This document shows positions 22,031 to 33,179 of a stretch of DNA of 64,000 nucleotides, one piece after another. Where the stretch lies: NCBI GenBank assembly GCA_031213475.1, contig JARUPZ010000026.1, forward strand, positions 8,615,824-8,679,823, given 5' to 3'. Under the pieces are notes generated by a model that ran no database searches, had not been told where the DNA came from, and saw nothing but the letters and a program-made list of their open reading frames with translations. The stretch is from Nereocystis luetkeana (lineage: Eukaryota; Sar; Phaeophyceae; Laminariales; Laminariaceae). The position numbers and the translations under genes are program-made. Positions within the stretch are counted from its first letter, which is position 1. Each line of letters begins with the position of its first letter.

Positions 22031-23000
22031 TATGCCGGTGCAGGTCTCGCGGCCGGCGCCAACGCGCCGGCCTGGGGCCCGTCCCTCACTTACGATACAT
22101 ATCATACGCGTTGCGACACACAATATATAGCTGTATGTTCCAACGACGCTGTGCCGGTGCACTGAAAGGCGGTCGATGGTGAGGTACTCTGTGCCGGCGC
22201 AGGCCTCGTGACCGGCGCCAATGCGTCGGCCCTTGGCCCGACCCCCACTAACGATACGTATAATTTACGTCGCGGTGCACAATGAACGACGTATGTAAAT
22301 ACACCGCTGTGCCGGCGCACTAGAAGGCGGTCGGTGGTGAGGGACTATTTGCCGATGCACAGCTTGGGGGCGGCGCAGATGCGCCGACCTTTAACCCTGC
22401 CCCTCACTAGGGAGACTTGTCATACGCGTCGCGATGAGTATACCAATATATATCATACGCGTCGCGAAACAAAACGTACTATTGTACGTACCAACAACGC
22501 TGTGCCGGTGCACTAAAAGGCGGTCGATTGCGAGGGGATATATGCCGGTGCAGGTCTCGCGGCCGGCGCCAACGCGCCGGCCTGGGGCCCGTCCCTCACT
22601 TACGATGCATATCATACGCGTTGCGACACAATGTATAGCTGTATGTTCCAACGACGCTGTGCCGGGGCACTGAAAGGCGGTCGATGGTGAGGTACTATCT
22701 GCCGACGCAGGCCTCGTGGCCGGTGCCAATGCGTCGGCCCTTGGCCCGTCCCCCACTGACGATACGTACGACAAACGTCGCGGTACACAATGAACGACGT
22801 ATGTAAATACACCGCTGTGCCGGCGCACTAGGAGACGGTCGGTGGTGAGGGACTATGTGCCGATGCACGGCTTGGGGGCGGCGCCGATTCGCCGACCTTT
22901 AACCCTGCCCCTCACTAACGATGCTTAACATACGCGTCGCGACGCAAAACAACAAGGCCGTGCCGGTGCACTGTAAGGCAGTCGATAGTGGCGGAGTATG
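22031..23000 (+). repeat. Higher-order satellite array, right block
   Basis: Six more monomers (boxes near 22050, 22210, 22370, 22561, 22720 and 22877) in the order A-B-C-A-B-C, with a 511-bp trimer period. It continues the left array beyond the LINE. Monomers here have GCGCCGGCC or GGGCGGCGC variants, so this block differs slightly from the left one. Confidence 0.9.
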
Positions 23001-23330
23001 CGCCAGTCCACGTCTCGTGACCAGCGCACTAGCTTGCAGCCGAGATTGAGCGGAATGCAGGCAGGCGCATGCCTCAACCCCCTCCTACTAGCGACGTACC
23101 AAAGACACAGGCGCGTGTCGCCCCAAGCAGAGCTCTCGGCCGGTGCACGAGATACGCGGTGCGGAGCACCAGATAGCGTATGCGGTTGATAGGAAGATGC
23201 CGGCGCACGTCAACCACCGCTGCTATAAACAGCGCTGGCGCGTACCAATGGTGTGCCGGCGCACATCCGCACGGGGACAATCACGCCCCACCCTCGTCCA
23301 GGCCGGCGCATGGATATTGCTCACGGTCGC
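23001..23330 (+). repeat. Degenerate satellite edge
   Basis: Further GCCGGTGCAC and GCCGGCGCAC boxes recur at irregular spacing (near 23141, 23200, 23260 and 23302) without recognisable full monomers. This looks like the decayed edge of the array leading into the gag-like region. Confidence 0.5.
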
Positions 23331-23334
23331 CTCG

Positions 23335-25170
23335 ACTTAATATCGTTCCCGTCGCGTTGCCCCGTTCCGTGCCGCCTCGTCGCGTCCGCTGTTGCCGTCG
23401 TTGTGTTCTGTTTTGCGTCCGCGTCGTCCGCTGTTGGTGTCATCGCGTTCTGTGTCGCGTCCGCGCTGTTTCGCCGCGTCCAAAATTCGCAGAGGCCCGG
23501 CGAGTACGACGGCGGAGGGGGGACTCGGGACAATGACGGGTAGCGACGGCGTCGAAGAGGCTTTCGCGTCGCTGGTCGACTTTGCAACCTTCAAGCTGAA
23601 AATGGCGAACGAAGTCGCCCAGCTCGAGCCGGCGCTCGAGAGCTCGATGAACGATATCACCGAAGCCTCCCACCGTCTCGCCCTCGGGGGAGGGAGGTGG
23701 CGCCAGCAGGGTTGAAACGCATCCCCGCAGCTCTGCTGCCGGGGCCTCTCTGCTGGACTACTCTCCCAGCACCGCCTTACTCGGACCGCTGGCCGGACAG
23801 CCGTTCGGGAGCCCCGTCGCCGGGGTGCCCCCCCAAACTCCCAGTATCGCTGGCCAACCCGTCGATGGGGCCACGGGCTCCCGCGCGGGTCTGCGTGGGC
23901 CCTCCAACCCCGAGCAGGGCAGGCTCGCCGTAGGTCCGAGGCGGGTGCTTTTGCCACAGCGGTACTCCGGGCGGCACCGGAGCCGCCGCCGGAGCCCCTC
24001 TCGGACAGGCAGGTCCCGGCCCGCTCCCCGCGATCCCGGGAGGGCGGGGCTACGGGGGTTTTTCGGGCGGTACCGGGGACACCGTGGGCCCAGCGGGAGG
24101 GGCTGGCTTCGGTGGCGATTTGGCCGGTACCGTCATCGCCGCGCTGCGAGGGGGGGCTTGGCTAAGGGGTTGTGCGGGCAGCGCCGGTGGCGCCGGTGCC
24201 TTCTCCGGACAGGCGGGCGGGCAAGCCACCGACTCGGCTACGTCCCGGGCGGGGCAGGAGCCAACGGCGCACCATCGGTTGCATTCTGCCACGCGGCACA
24301 CGACCGGTCGGATGGGCTTGAGGTCGGCTCGGATATTTACGGGAACTGCAGCGCCGACAACCCGTTTACCGCCTTGGGCCGATAGGTCAACACGATTATG
24401 ACCGATCGCGCAACGGCACCGTGGGACAGCCCAAGACTCGGCTATGGCGAATTATCTGCGGCGGCCGCAGAGAGTGGCCGTGCAGGGGTTCGTGGGAACC
24501 ACGGTCAATAATTCGGCCGGCGTCCACGGCATGTCGGAGCGTTGGACGACATCGACATTCTGGCCTTCACACCGCGCGGCGGGGCAGGCGTCAACCTTCC
24601 ACTGGCACAACACCTGAGCATTTGGGGTGCGCGACCGTTACGATCGCCTCCAGCGGGCTCCCATAAGATGGCGTGGACCTCCATGTGGCGCGCGCTCGCT
24701 TGGAGGAGCTCGGACGAGTCCTCAGCGCGAGAGATACGACCCTCGACGACCACGTGATGGAGAGTTTTGCGATCGCCGATCGCCCGACGAACTAGGCCAG
24801 GCCGGCGGCTGTGGTCACCAAAGACCGGAGGCCTTCACGCTCGACCTGCGCGGGGTCCCCGACTCCTGCGGCCACGCGTCGGCCTACCCCCCGCCGGGGG
24901 ATTCCTTTCCCGTTGTTCCGGGGCCGCACTGGCCCCACCTTTCCGGCTACGTCGCCCTCGGTGGCTTTGTCAACGCCGAAATCCAGCAACCTTGCCTTAC
25001 CTCCACCCTGGCGGCCGGGGCCGGGTGTGGCGAATGCCGGCAGTGGGGAAAGACCGGCAGGTGCCGCTACGATAACACCTGCGTGTTCATTCACGTCGGT
25101 CGAGCTCGCAAGATGGGCAGCGGCAATAAGCGCAAGTCGGCTACCGGCGAGGGGGGGATCGGCCGATAGC
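23335..25170 (+). pseudogene. gag-like part of YR element 1 (fossil)
   Basis: A GC-rich plus-strand coding-like region. A short acidic start (MTGSDGVEEAFASLV) lies near 23534, followed by Gly/Pro/Ala-rich sequence. Near 25035-25095 lies a perfect C-X8-C-X5-C-X3-H zinc-finger pattern (CRQWGKTGRC then RYDNTCVFIH), then a basic tail. CCCH fingers at the end of gag-like proteins are known in DIRS-order elements. Fossil, broken. Confidence 0.55.
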
Positions 25171-25689
25171 GGCGTCGCAGCCAGCGGCGCTGTATCCGGA
25201 AAACCTTGGCCAACACGGCCAAGGGCAAGGGCAGGCGGGGGCTGGGGGTGGCGGTGCAAGTGTTTGGAGCAGCAACGGCGACAGCGGCAATGTTTCCGGT
25301 AGCGGCAGCACCAGCTACAGCTGACCCTAACCCTGAGGGGCGTCTAGTGGGGGGAGTCTCACTCGCTCGGCGGCGGCCAAAGCTGACGAACAGGGGGGCG
25401 GGCCTCGCCTCTCGGCGGACGCGAGATGGTCGTAGGGCGTACGGAAGCAGCAGCGCGAGATGCACAGCTTGCACGTCGGGGTCAGCGTTCGTTCGGAGCC
25501 CAGGTCCGGGGCAAGCGGGCATCGCGCTATACTCAGAAGTGCTGGTAGCAAGCTCATCCGCCAGTCGGTTGCGCCGTCGGCTAACCAAGCTTATACGTAG
25601 GGTTTCGGTATTGGACCTTTCGTTTTTTTCGGGGGTTACTGAGGGTAGCTCCGTATTTTGACACTCGCCTCCATTAAATACGGATAAGA

Positions 25690-26780
25690 TTCAGGCGTTG
25701 TTTGAGTTCGTAGCTTGGTGTGCGTCGGAGGGCAACCAAGCTGGTACTATTACTAGTAAACTATCAGCCGTGTCACACTTCCACCGCGTAAACTTGCAAA
25801 TGGAGTTGCCCACGTCGTCGCCGCTCGTTGAACGTGGATTAAAAGGGGGGCACGGTCGCACAATGCCGCTGGTACCCCATAAGTATGTCGTCGCCCTATT
25901 TGGTGGGACACGTTGTTGCGAGAACAGGGCCTGGCCTTGTCGTGGGGCCGGGGTGGCCGAGTCCTTTGGCTGTCGCTGGTATGGGGCTACGGATTTCATT
26001 ACGAGGTCTGACGAAATATTCGCCTGTTCGTCCGGAATTGCACACCCCGTGCATTGCTTGTCGAGGGGTGACGTAGCGGTATTCGCGGGGGAGCGGGGGT
26101 TGACCTCGTTGCAGGGGCATCATGCTACCGGCACTGAGGTCCTCTTTCGAGGCCATAAAGCCGACCAGTCTCAGCAAGGATCGGTTATCGTGCACACACG
26201 CGACATTGCTTGACGTGGGGTGACGTAGCGTTAGTCCCGGGGGAGTGGGGGTTGACCTCGTTGCAGGGGCATCAGGCTACCGGCACCGAGGTCCCCTTTC
26301 GAGGCCATAAAGGCAACCAGGCTCAGCAAGGGTCGGTTATCGTGCGCACACGCGTCGACGCCTTCGGGGCGCGTTCAGGGGTAGGAGCAGTCGGCGATGC
26401 CGTCGCTCTCATGGTGGAGTTGTTGTCGGCATATCCGACGTTGCCAGAAAGCGCCCCCCTGTCGTCGTATCGGTGCGGTAAGGAGGTCTGAGTGTGGGGG
26501 TACACGCAGGCCCTCGGGGCACTTCGCGAATTGGTAGTGGGAGCGATGATTCCAGAGAAGTTGGCCTCCACTGATTGCGTATCGTCGCAACCACTACGTT
26601 GGTGGCTGGGGGGGGAAGTGCCGCAGAGGGCGATCCAGATAGAAGATAGATGGAAGTCTTTAGAGTTTTCCTAGACGTACACCCGCAATAGCCCAGAGGA
26701 CGCGGGTATGGTATCTCGTAAACTAGCAGAGACGGGAAAGATAGGGCAAAGGCAGCCAGGCCAGGGTACTGTTTGGGGCC
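25690..26780 (+). pseudogene. tyrosine recombinase part of YR element 1 (fossil)
   Basis: N-terminal core-binding-like sequence (FEFVAWCASEGNQAGTITSK, SAVSHFHRVN) is followed by a catalytic-region-like stretch. This ends in the WWLGGEVPQRAIQIEDRW and TRNSPEDAGMVSR blocks near 26605-26715, the region where DIRS/Ngaro recombinases carry the conserved GRW and catalytic Tyr. Fossil, broken. Confidence 0.75.
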
Positions 26781-26812
26781 GAACACCGTAGTATCGACGC
26801 GACCTCGGAATT

Positions 26813-27003
26813 GGGGTATGTCAATGGTTTTCTACCATTGGGGGTCTCGGTCGTCCGAGACTGCGTTTGTTAGAGCCCCGACCAGTCGGCTGGGGGGGGA
26901 GGGACTCCCGGGTACTGGCAGTACGATAAGCAACGAGAATCAGCGGCCGGTGTCGCGGCTCTCGTACCACGCCAGTGGATCCCCTCCCCGAACGTCGCAG
27001 AGA
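26813..27003 (+). repeat. B1 repeat of YR element 1
   Basis: 191 bp matching 27424-27615 at about 95%, starting GGGTATGTCAATGG and ending GAACGTCGCAGAGA. It directly follows the recombinase, as B1 does in PAT/Ngaro elements. It holds an inverted motif (GGTCTCGGTCGTCCGAGAC) that could fold. Confidence 0.85.
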
Positions 27004-27044
27004 ATAATAAAAACATGACAATTCGAAGGATATACAATAAAGAG

Positions 27045-27289
27045 TAGTATCTCTAAGTTCACGTGAGACGCCTGTTTTGTTCACAACCGACGGAATTAAT
27101 TATTAGTAGTCATGGCCCCTACCGACGGAAATTAAATGGCTTAATTCGTTCAGAGGCAGAGAGAAGAGAAGCACGGCCACATTCGGTTCGTGCCCCCTTC
27201 TAGCTTCTCGTGATAAGTGCATGAGGAGAGCACGGCACTGCTCGCTGCCGATTGATAGGCCTAGAGGCTAGGCCTACCGTTGTGGTTTC
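27045..27289 (+). repeat. A2 repeat of YR element 1
   Basis: Direct repeat of 13856-14098, lying between B1 and B2, as expected of A2. Confidence 0.8.
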
Positions 27290-27423
27290 TCCCGCCCACC
27301 CGCCCTTTCTTCTTTCGAAGGTGGGTGCAACGGAGTGGCCTCATGGTGCTGGCTACACCGTATTATTTTATCTTGTTATTGTTTGTGATTTGACTGGTTG
27401 CGATTCGGGGCTCTCACTAGGAG

Positions 27424-27615
27424 TGTGGGGTATGTCAATGGTTTTCTACCATTGGGGGTCTCGGTCGTCCGAGACTGCGTTTGTTAGAGCCCCGACCAGT
27501 CGGCTGGGGGGGGGAACTCCCGGGTACTGGCAGTACGATAGGCAACGAGAGTCAGCGGCCGGTGTCGCGGCTCTCGTACCACGCCAGTGCATCCCCCCCC
27601 CGAACGTCGCAGAGA
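27424..27615 (+). repeat. B2 repeat of YR element 1
   Basis: Direct repeat of 26813-27003 and the right end of the proposed element. Between A2 and B2 lie 134 bp of unrelated sequence. Confidence 0.8.
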
Positions 27616-29639
27616 GTAATCTTTCAGGTTACTCCGAGTTATTTTGCGATTGGCAACTAGTACGCCGTTCCCCGATAGGACACAAACACGTTTTTGTTTC
27701 GAAATCAAATTAAAATTCGTTGAAATGAAAAAATTACTTCCATACGCGCATAGCATTCCCCATTAGGATGAGCCCTTATCGGAAAGCGCGAGGGCGTGAG
27801 TTTTGAATTTTGTATTAATAGCGCAGCATTCGATAAAAGTCGACAAGCAGTTGGAATGCTGAACTTACTAAAAAAGGTTTCGGCTTCCGCTTGACCATTT
27901 TACAACCGTAGTCACGTTGTGGGGACAAACTTCTCGAATTTGAAGTAAGTTGTCCGCAACGGGACTGTGTAGCCCTAAAAGGGTTCATTAAGGTGAGGGT
28001 TCTAACCCTGGCGATAAAAATAAAGGCACGTACCGGGGGGGAGAAAGGACTACACCTATCTGCAACCGCGGCCTGCCTAGAAGATCGCTGGAGGGTATAA
28101 CAACACCTCTCACTTGGTACGAGTTCTGGAAAGTGCAAGGAGTGACGACCAAGAACTAGAGTGCTTGCATCTCTCTACTCTCTAGATTTGAAAAAAAAGG
28201 ACGGTGTGCTTCCGTTTGCCTGCTTCTTCCCGTGGTTCTTAAGGTGGTACTCGTTCGATTAATGTGTTTTGTTTTTTTTTCCTCGTGTTTTTTCCTAGTT
28301 CCAAGGGTTCCGCATAGGTGTCTGCCAGCGACACCCATGCTCCGGAGAGGAAAATACACCTCAGTGCCAATTCGTGATTTCGTTTTTTTACCAACATAAA
28401 TGAGTGGTTCGAGGTTAGTACCGACACGATCAGGCCAAGGCCAAGAGGTGCAGGAAAATGCCGAGTTTCAGTGCTCAATTTTTGTGTCTGTCTCACTTGC
28501 TTTAATTTAGACGTTATTTATCAGCGATCCCTGAAGCCGAACAATCAGAACCGTCTATTATGGGGAAGGAAATCATCGATACTTTAAATCTGAATTCCTG
28601 GAGGGGACAAAAATCAGCTCAGTTCCGAGAGGTTTATCACATTTCTATGAACTGAGATTACTCTTAGATTTTGTGTACTCCTGTACTGCTGCTGCCCTTT
28701 ATCTGCCCATCCGCCAAACACCCCATACCCATGCCGTATCACACCTATCTAAGACGAGCTGTAGTACAGTACCTATTGCCAGCGGCGATTGTGCATGAGA
28801 GATGGCCTCTCATTTCCACATGCAAGCGATAGCAACACTACTAGCAGCACCACAGCACAACAGCACTGAGTACAGCCGTAGCCACAACACCTGCAGCAGA
28901 ACTACAGCAGGACTACAGAAGCAGCAGCAGTAGGACCATCGCAGCAGATAACATGTCAGCTTGCAGTATATGCCCAAGTTACTGCGAGTCCAGGACGCGC
29001 TACGCGTACTGTACAAGTATAAGCGCATCATCTGTGTGAAATACTCAATCACGACTACACGCAGGAATCCCAGTGTATAAGCCGAGATCTGATGCTGCGC
29101 GTATGAGCAGTATTGAACACCTGATACCTAATACTTGGTACCTGATAGCGATCGGCAATACAGAACAGCCTGACAACCGCAGAGTACACTGCTGGCATGG
29201 GCAGAAACCTTAGGGTGGGCCCCTAAATATTTATGTTGGATATACGTGAAGCACACGCAGTACAATATCCACAGCACAGAACCCCGACATACTGCGAGTA
29301 CTCGCAGTGGGAGCAAACAGTCTCGAACCCTCTACTATTATTACCTCCAGTAGTGCTCGCCGGTATAGCTTGACGTCTTATTCACCAGAAAATGGTACGT
29401 AAGGCGAACATCTTGTCTTACAGGGTACCAGTACCTGGTACAAGGATCGTATTTCAAAGCGGGGCCGAATATCTCCAATTTCTTTAGTATAGATACCTGG
29501 TATCTCGATATGATTTATTTCAAGGTGAAAAATGTCTACTGTGCGTACGACCGATTGAGTGGTTGATTCAACTTTGGAAGCTGCGTGATACGTCTGACAC
29601 GCTTATCGGGCGCGCTTGTTGTCATGGATATATATTTAG
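27616..29639. other. Anonymous stretch
   Basis: Besides the MITE at 27895-27982, 28008-28062 resembles the middle of the SINE body (GCGATAAAAATAAAGGCACGTACCG) and is a likely SINE remnant. The rest, including CAG-rich 28830-28935, shows no credible gene. Confidence 0.45.
27895..27982. mobile_element. TTAA-type foldback MITE, copy b (decayed)
   Basis: Diverged member of the 3113-3199 family. Its arms show TTTTACAACCGTAGTC and GGGACTGTGTAGCCCTAAAAGGG around GGGGACAAACTTCT and AGTAAGTTGTCC. The flanks TTGA and TTCA no longer match, so it is older than the other copies. Confidence 0.65.
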
Positions 29640-29644
29640 TGTTG

Positions 29645-30095
29645 CTTTGTACATATTCAAAGTAGGACACCTCTGAACTATGAATAATACTGCTGTACTG
29701 CCGCTGCTGTAGTGGTATTCGTATCTCAATGCCCCTTCAGAGACCACAGCTTGTAGCAGTAGACAGTCCGAGCATGTAGGACGACATATGATATCCTCCG
29801 ATGCGATTGGTTGTTTTTTTATCGAACTCACAACACTCGGCGGAAATAATACTTCAACTGTACAGCAGTACTTTCCAACAACCTTAATTCAACTTTGTAC
29901 GTACGAACATAGTATTCTAAGTAGAACGCCTCTGAAGTACTTGCTGTACTGCTGCTGCGGTAGTAGTACTCGCATTTCATACGCGCCTCCAGAGATCAGA
30001 CCTTGCAGCAGCAGTAGGCAGTCCGAGCGTGTGCGACTCCCTTGTGTGGTATCCTCTCATTTGATAGGTCGGTTTTTCTAATCGAACTCAGCTGT
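29645..30095 (+). repeat. About 200-bp tandem duplication
   Basis: Copies at about 29645-29835 and 29893-30090 share GTAGGACACCTCTGAA-like sequence, a CTGCTG-rich core, TTGTAGCAGTAGACAGTCCGAG-like sequence, and end in ATCGAACTCA. Identity is about 75% by eye, so the duplication is old. No coding signal. Confidence 0.65.
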
Positions 30096-31159
30096 GTCTA
30101 AACAGAATAAAAAAGCGCCGATTTCGAATTTATTTGGCCGAGGTGTCCAAATTTAATCGAAAAGTGAAAATAGAAATCCAGGCTAAACGGAGAGCACAAC
30201 CTACTTGGGCCGTTCACAACTGTGCACACGTGCCGGCAATCTAGCGCTCGGCAACACGGATCCACCGGAGAAGCAGGCCAACACGACGGCAATTCGATCC
30301 TGGGAGGTCGTTGGTCCTCCCATGGAGGTGGTGGGGCGTCCAACGTTGACGCCCCAAATTCGTAATTGAAAGTATACTGCAAACGAACTTCCGACCTCCT
30401 TCTCGAGGGTATCAACCTGATCCTCAAAATATGTTCGCTTCGGCTGGAACGCCGAAAAACAATGCCCCGAGAACGTCGGGGCTGGTATTGTGGTTCGCCT
30501 GCTGGCTACTTACAGGGGGTCTGTTCGGCCGCGCTGCTGTATTAGCTGTGGGTTGCGGATGCTGTGCACGGCGGTCCTGATATGAAATGTTGACCTGGCT
30601 GCGCTGACCAGTAAGACGCGGTGAATTGTTGCTGTTCTTGCTTTCGGCTTGCTTTTCGATTTCCAGCCGTCAACTGTATGATTTTGGCATTGGGTTGTAG
30701 ATCGTTTATCCTCTCCGAACCTACAAAACGATTTTGGCATTGGGTTGTAGATCGTTTATCCTCTCCGAACCTACAAAACGAAGCGGAACATGTTTTGACC
30801 AGGGACCAATCAGGGTCAATATTATTATCATTTCGATTTTTTATTTTAGATTTCGATTCTGTTTGGACATGCCCTGACAACACTCTCGGCCGAATTTATA
30901 CTCTCCGACAATCTTCATTCCACTACATACACCGGCTACAACAGATGACGTGCCCAAATTGAAAACACCAAATCAACGGGATATCTAACGATTTGGTACC
31001 AATAACGGCGCGATACCCCGAAAAGGTACATGTAGTCGACCGGCGAAGAGACAGGGGCAAGAGAAGGCGGTCACCGTGTAAAGCACGACCGAGGGGATCG
31101 AACAGGCCGATAGCGGCCCGCAAAGCAAGTGAGGTGGGGGACATTTTCGATATCAAATA
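30096..31159. other. Non-coding stretch
   Basis: No gene is recognised. It contains the exact 50-bp duplication at 30680-30779. Confidence 0.4.
30680..30779 (+). repeat. Exact 50-bp tandem duplication
   Basis: Two adjoining identical 50-bp units (30680-30729 and 30730-30779). Perfect identity points to a very recent slippage event or an assembly artefact. Confidence 0.95.
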
Positions 31160-31771
31160 TTGATTTGGCCTTCGAAAAAGTCGGAACTGTCAATGCGTTG
31201 GTCTCGCACACGAATACGGGACTGTGTCAACTCGTACCAAAACAAAATCCCCGGAAGAAATTATCAACCTTTGACTCGTTCATATCCTAAATACATGGCT
31301 GCTGTCCACGCATGCCACCCTTGGAACTTTTTATATCTCGAGTATAGATACAAAGCAAGGCCGAGAGGTCGAATCTCGGCCAGAAAAAAAACTGAGATCG
31401 AGTCAGTCACACGAAAAAAGCTCTTCGCGGATCATCAACAGCGAAACAATCTCTTAGGACTGAAGAATATACAACCTCCGTGTCTCCTCGCCCCAGCCAA
31501 TATCCTTCGAGTTCGTGGTCTTCGCGATCGTCGGTGGCACCGGACTCCGAGACGCGCGCACGGGAGAACACCCGTCGGAGCTCGGCGAGCGCGACCCTGG
31601 AAGAAAGCGGTCGATGAAGCAAGTACGAAGCCAGGAAAGCGAAGGCGTCTGGAGCCCCAGCCTAAATTCGAGACGAAATCGGAAGCGAAGGCTTCGCTCA
31701 CCGCCTTCGCGAATGATTCTTATATGTCTATGTCACGCCTGCCTTCCGTAACAAGTACGATGCTTACATAA
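31160..31771 (+). CDS. Hypothetical ORF, 203 codons, doubtful
   Basis: The longest open frame outside any recognised element between 27.6 and 32.8 kb. The product is very basic (Arg/Lys-rich, notably in the middle third), with no signal peptide, membrane segment or familiar motif. The central part (31490-31710) is GC-richer than its flanks, which may explain the lack of stops. An overlapping minus-strand frame (31435-31701) shows the same effect. I do not recognise it and think it more likely spurious than real. Confidence 0.2.
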   Translation: MIWPSKKSELSMRWSRTRIRDCVNSYQNKIPGRNYQPLTRSYPKYMAAVHACHPWNFLYLEYRYKARPRGRISARKKTEIESVTRKKLFADHQQRNNLLGLKNIQPPCLLAPANILRVRGLRDRRWHRTPRRAHGRTPVGARRARPWKKAVDEASTKPGKRRRLEPQPKFETKSEAKASLTAFANDSYMSMSRLPSVTSTMLT

Positions 31772-31999
31772 CAGTGTTCGCTGTATTCCCAACTAATACT
31801 ACTGTTTGTGCTTGCTGCATATTAATGACGATTTAGTCAACGTAGTATCTCTTTGGCGTTCCAGGAGTGCTAGTAGGGAGAACCTGGCTATGCTACTCGT
31901 ACCACAAACTCGTGCGGCTACCTGGTGGGGGCGTGTTGCTTCGGTCAGTATGTTTGGTTGCCTTGAGTTTTGGTCATACTGTCACAGAGTCGAATAAGC

Positions 32000-32690
32000 T
32001 TGGGCCGGATGTTGGGGCAAGATCGGCTTCAGAAAATCTCAGATGGATGTTTCGTTTAAAAGGCGAGATTGCGAGTCCTCGACAGACATCTATCGACAAA
32101 ATCAACGACTACATCATGAATTTCCGAACGGAGGGTGCTCGCTAGGGGCTCCGACCCCTCCCAGGGTCACCGTGCTCACAGAATGGTCAGTGGCACGTAG
32201 CGGGTGCTGGCCAGGCGTATGGTAAAAAGCATTTTCCCGCTGGTGCGCACTAAACAGATGATGGCAAATAATCTCGATCGGTCGCGAATGGATAAAAGTA
32301 GTATTTTGTCAGGTTTGGGAGGATACTGTAGGACGCCGCTGGTGAGCTCTTGCTTCCCAGCCCATGGATCCACCTCATGTGTTCGAGGCCGTCATCTATA
32401 CTCGTTGGCCTGGCCCGTCACCAAGAGGGTTGGCCGTGGGCTCGGCGTATGTAGAGATAAAGCGTCTGTCGTAGCACGTGCCGAATTTTATCAGCAAATT
32501 GAAAATTAGCAACGAGATAAACCAAAATGCGCCGCCTACAAACGTTAGTGAAAACAATATGAAAAATCACTAATGTTTCCCCTTTTTCCCAACAGCGGCT
32601 GTCGGAGAGGATTTTTATTTTTTTTGGCTGTTCTTCAAAAGCGATTTGAAAAAAAACTAGTACCATCGCGCTTCCATTGGCTTAGATAGC
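32000..32690 (-). repeat. Third copy of inverted-repeat module B
   Basis: About 690 bp resembling 4577-5254 in the same orientation, at about 75% identity. Landmarks are GAGTCCTCGACAGACATC, CCAGGGTCACCGT, AGGTTTGGGAGGATAC, ATGGATCCACCT, CGAGGCCGTCATCTA and a final CGCTTCCATTGGC. It shows module B is a dispersed element rather than a local duplication. It ends about 150 bp from the next element. Confidence 0.75.
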
Positions 32691-32848
32691 TATTAGGTAG
32701 CTATTGGTGTTTTCAGTTGGCTCGTTCTTTTGAAGTGTCTCCCACGTTCCCTGCGGCGAGGCACGACGACACAGTTCTACTTCTTTTGTTTAGTGTCAGT
32801 TCTTTTTTCTATATATTAAATCCTTCTTCTCTTTCGACAATAAAATAG

Positions 32849-33115
32849 TTTGGTTGTCCACTTCCACGAACAAAGCTTGATATTAATTGAAGATGCCGAA
32901 ATGGTTGGGGGGGGGGGGGGGGCGGGTTGGCCCCGTCCCCTCCCTGCGTGCGTACCATTTCTTTACCCCTACAGAGCCAGGGGGAAGAGAGAAAACAAAA
33001 AGGAGGGCGGGGTCGCCCCGTCCCCTTTTCGCTCGCTTACGCCTCCCCCGCACTCGCACATACGATTCGCGGTCGACCTCCCAACCAGGCGTGCTCCGCT
33101 AGTGGAACGTCTTAC
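32849..33115 (-). repeat. B2 repeat of YR element 2
   Basis: Matches 34196-34475 in direct orientation (TTTGGTTGTCC ... TAGTGGAAC). It contains a long G-run near 32901-32921. Confidence 0.75.
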
Positions 33116-33179
33116 CCTATATATACATACATATTTCGTGTGCAATCTGGAGCACCCCCTCATGCTAAATGGGCTAGTC

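Larger units (their letters stand above)
13856..27615 (+). mobile_element. YR (Ngaro/PAT-like) element 1, composite fossil
   Basis: Proposed element: A1 (13856-14098), satellite, gag-like region (23335-25170), tyrosine recombinase (25690-26780), B1 (26813-27003), A2 (27045-27289), B2 (27424-27615). The A1 ... B1-A2-B2 arrangement is the hallmark of split-direct-repeat YR retroelements. No reverse transcriptase or RNase H part was recognised, and a LINE lies inside it. The coding part is broken (several interruptions). The A and B repeat pairs are about 95% identical, suggesting moderate age. Whether A1 truly belongs is the least certain point. Confidence 0.55.

Noticed and set aside
32000-32690. 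Independent new element
   Set aside because: Block-by-block comparison shows it is a diverged copy of module B at 4577-5254.
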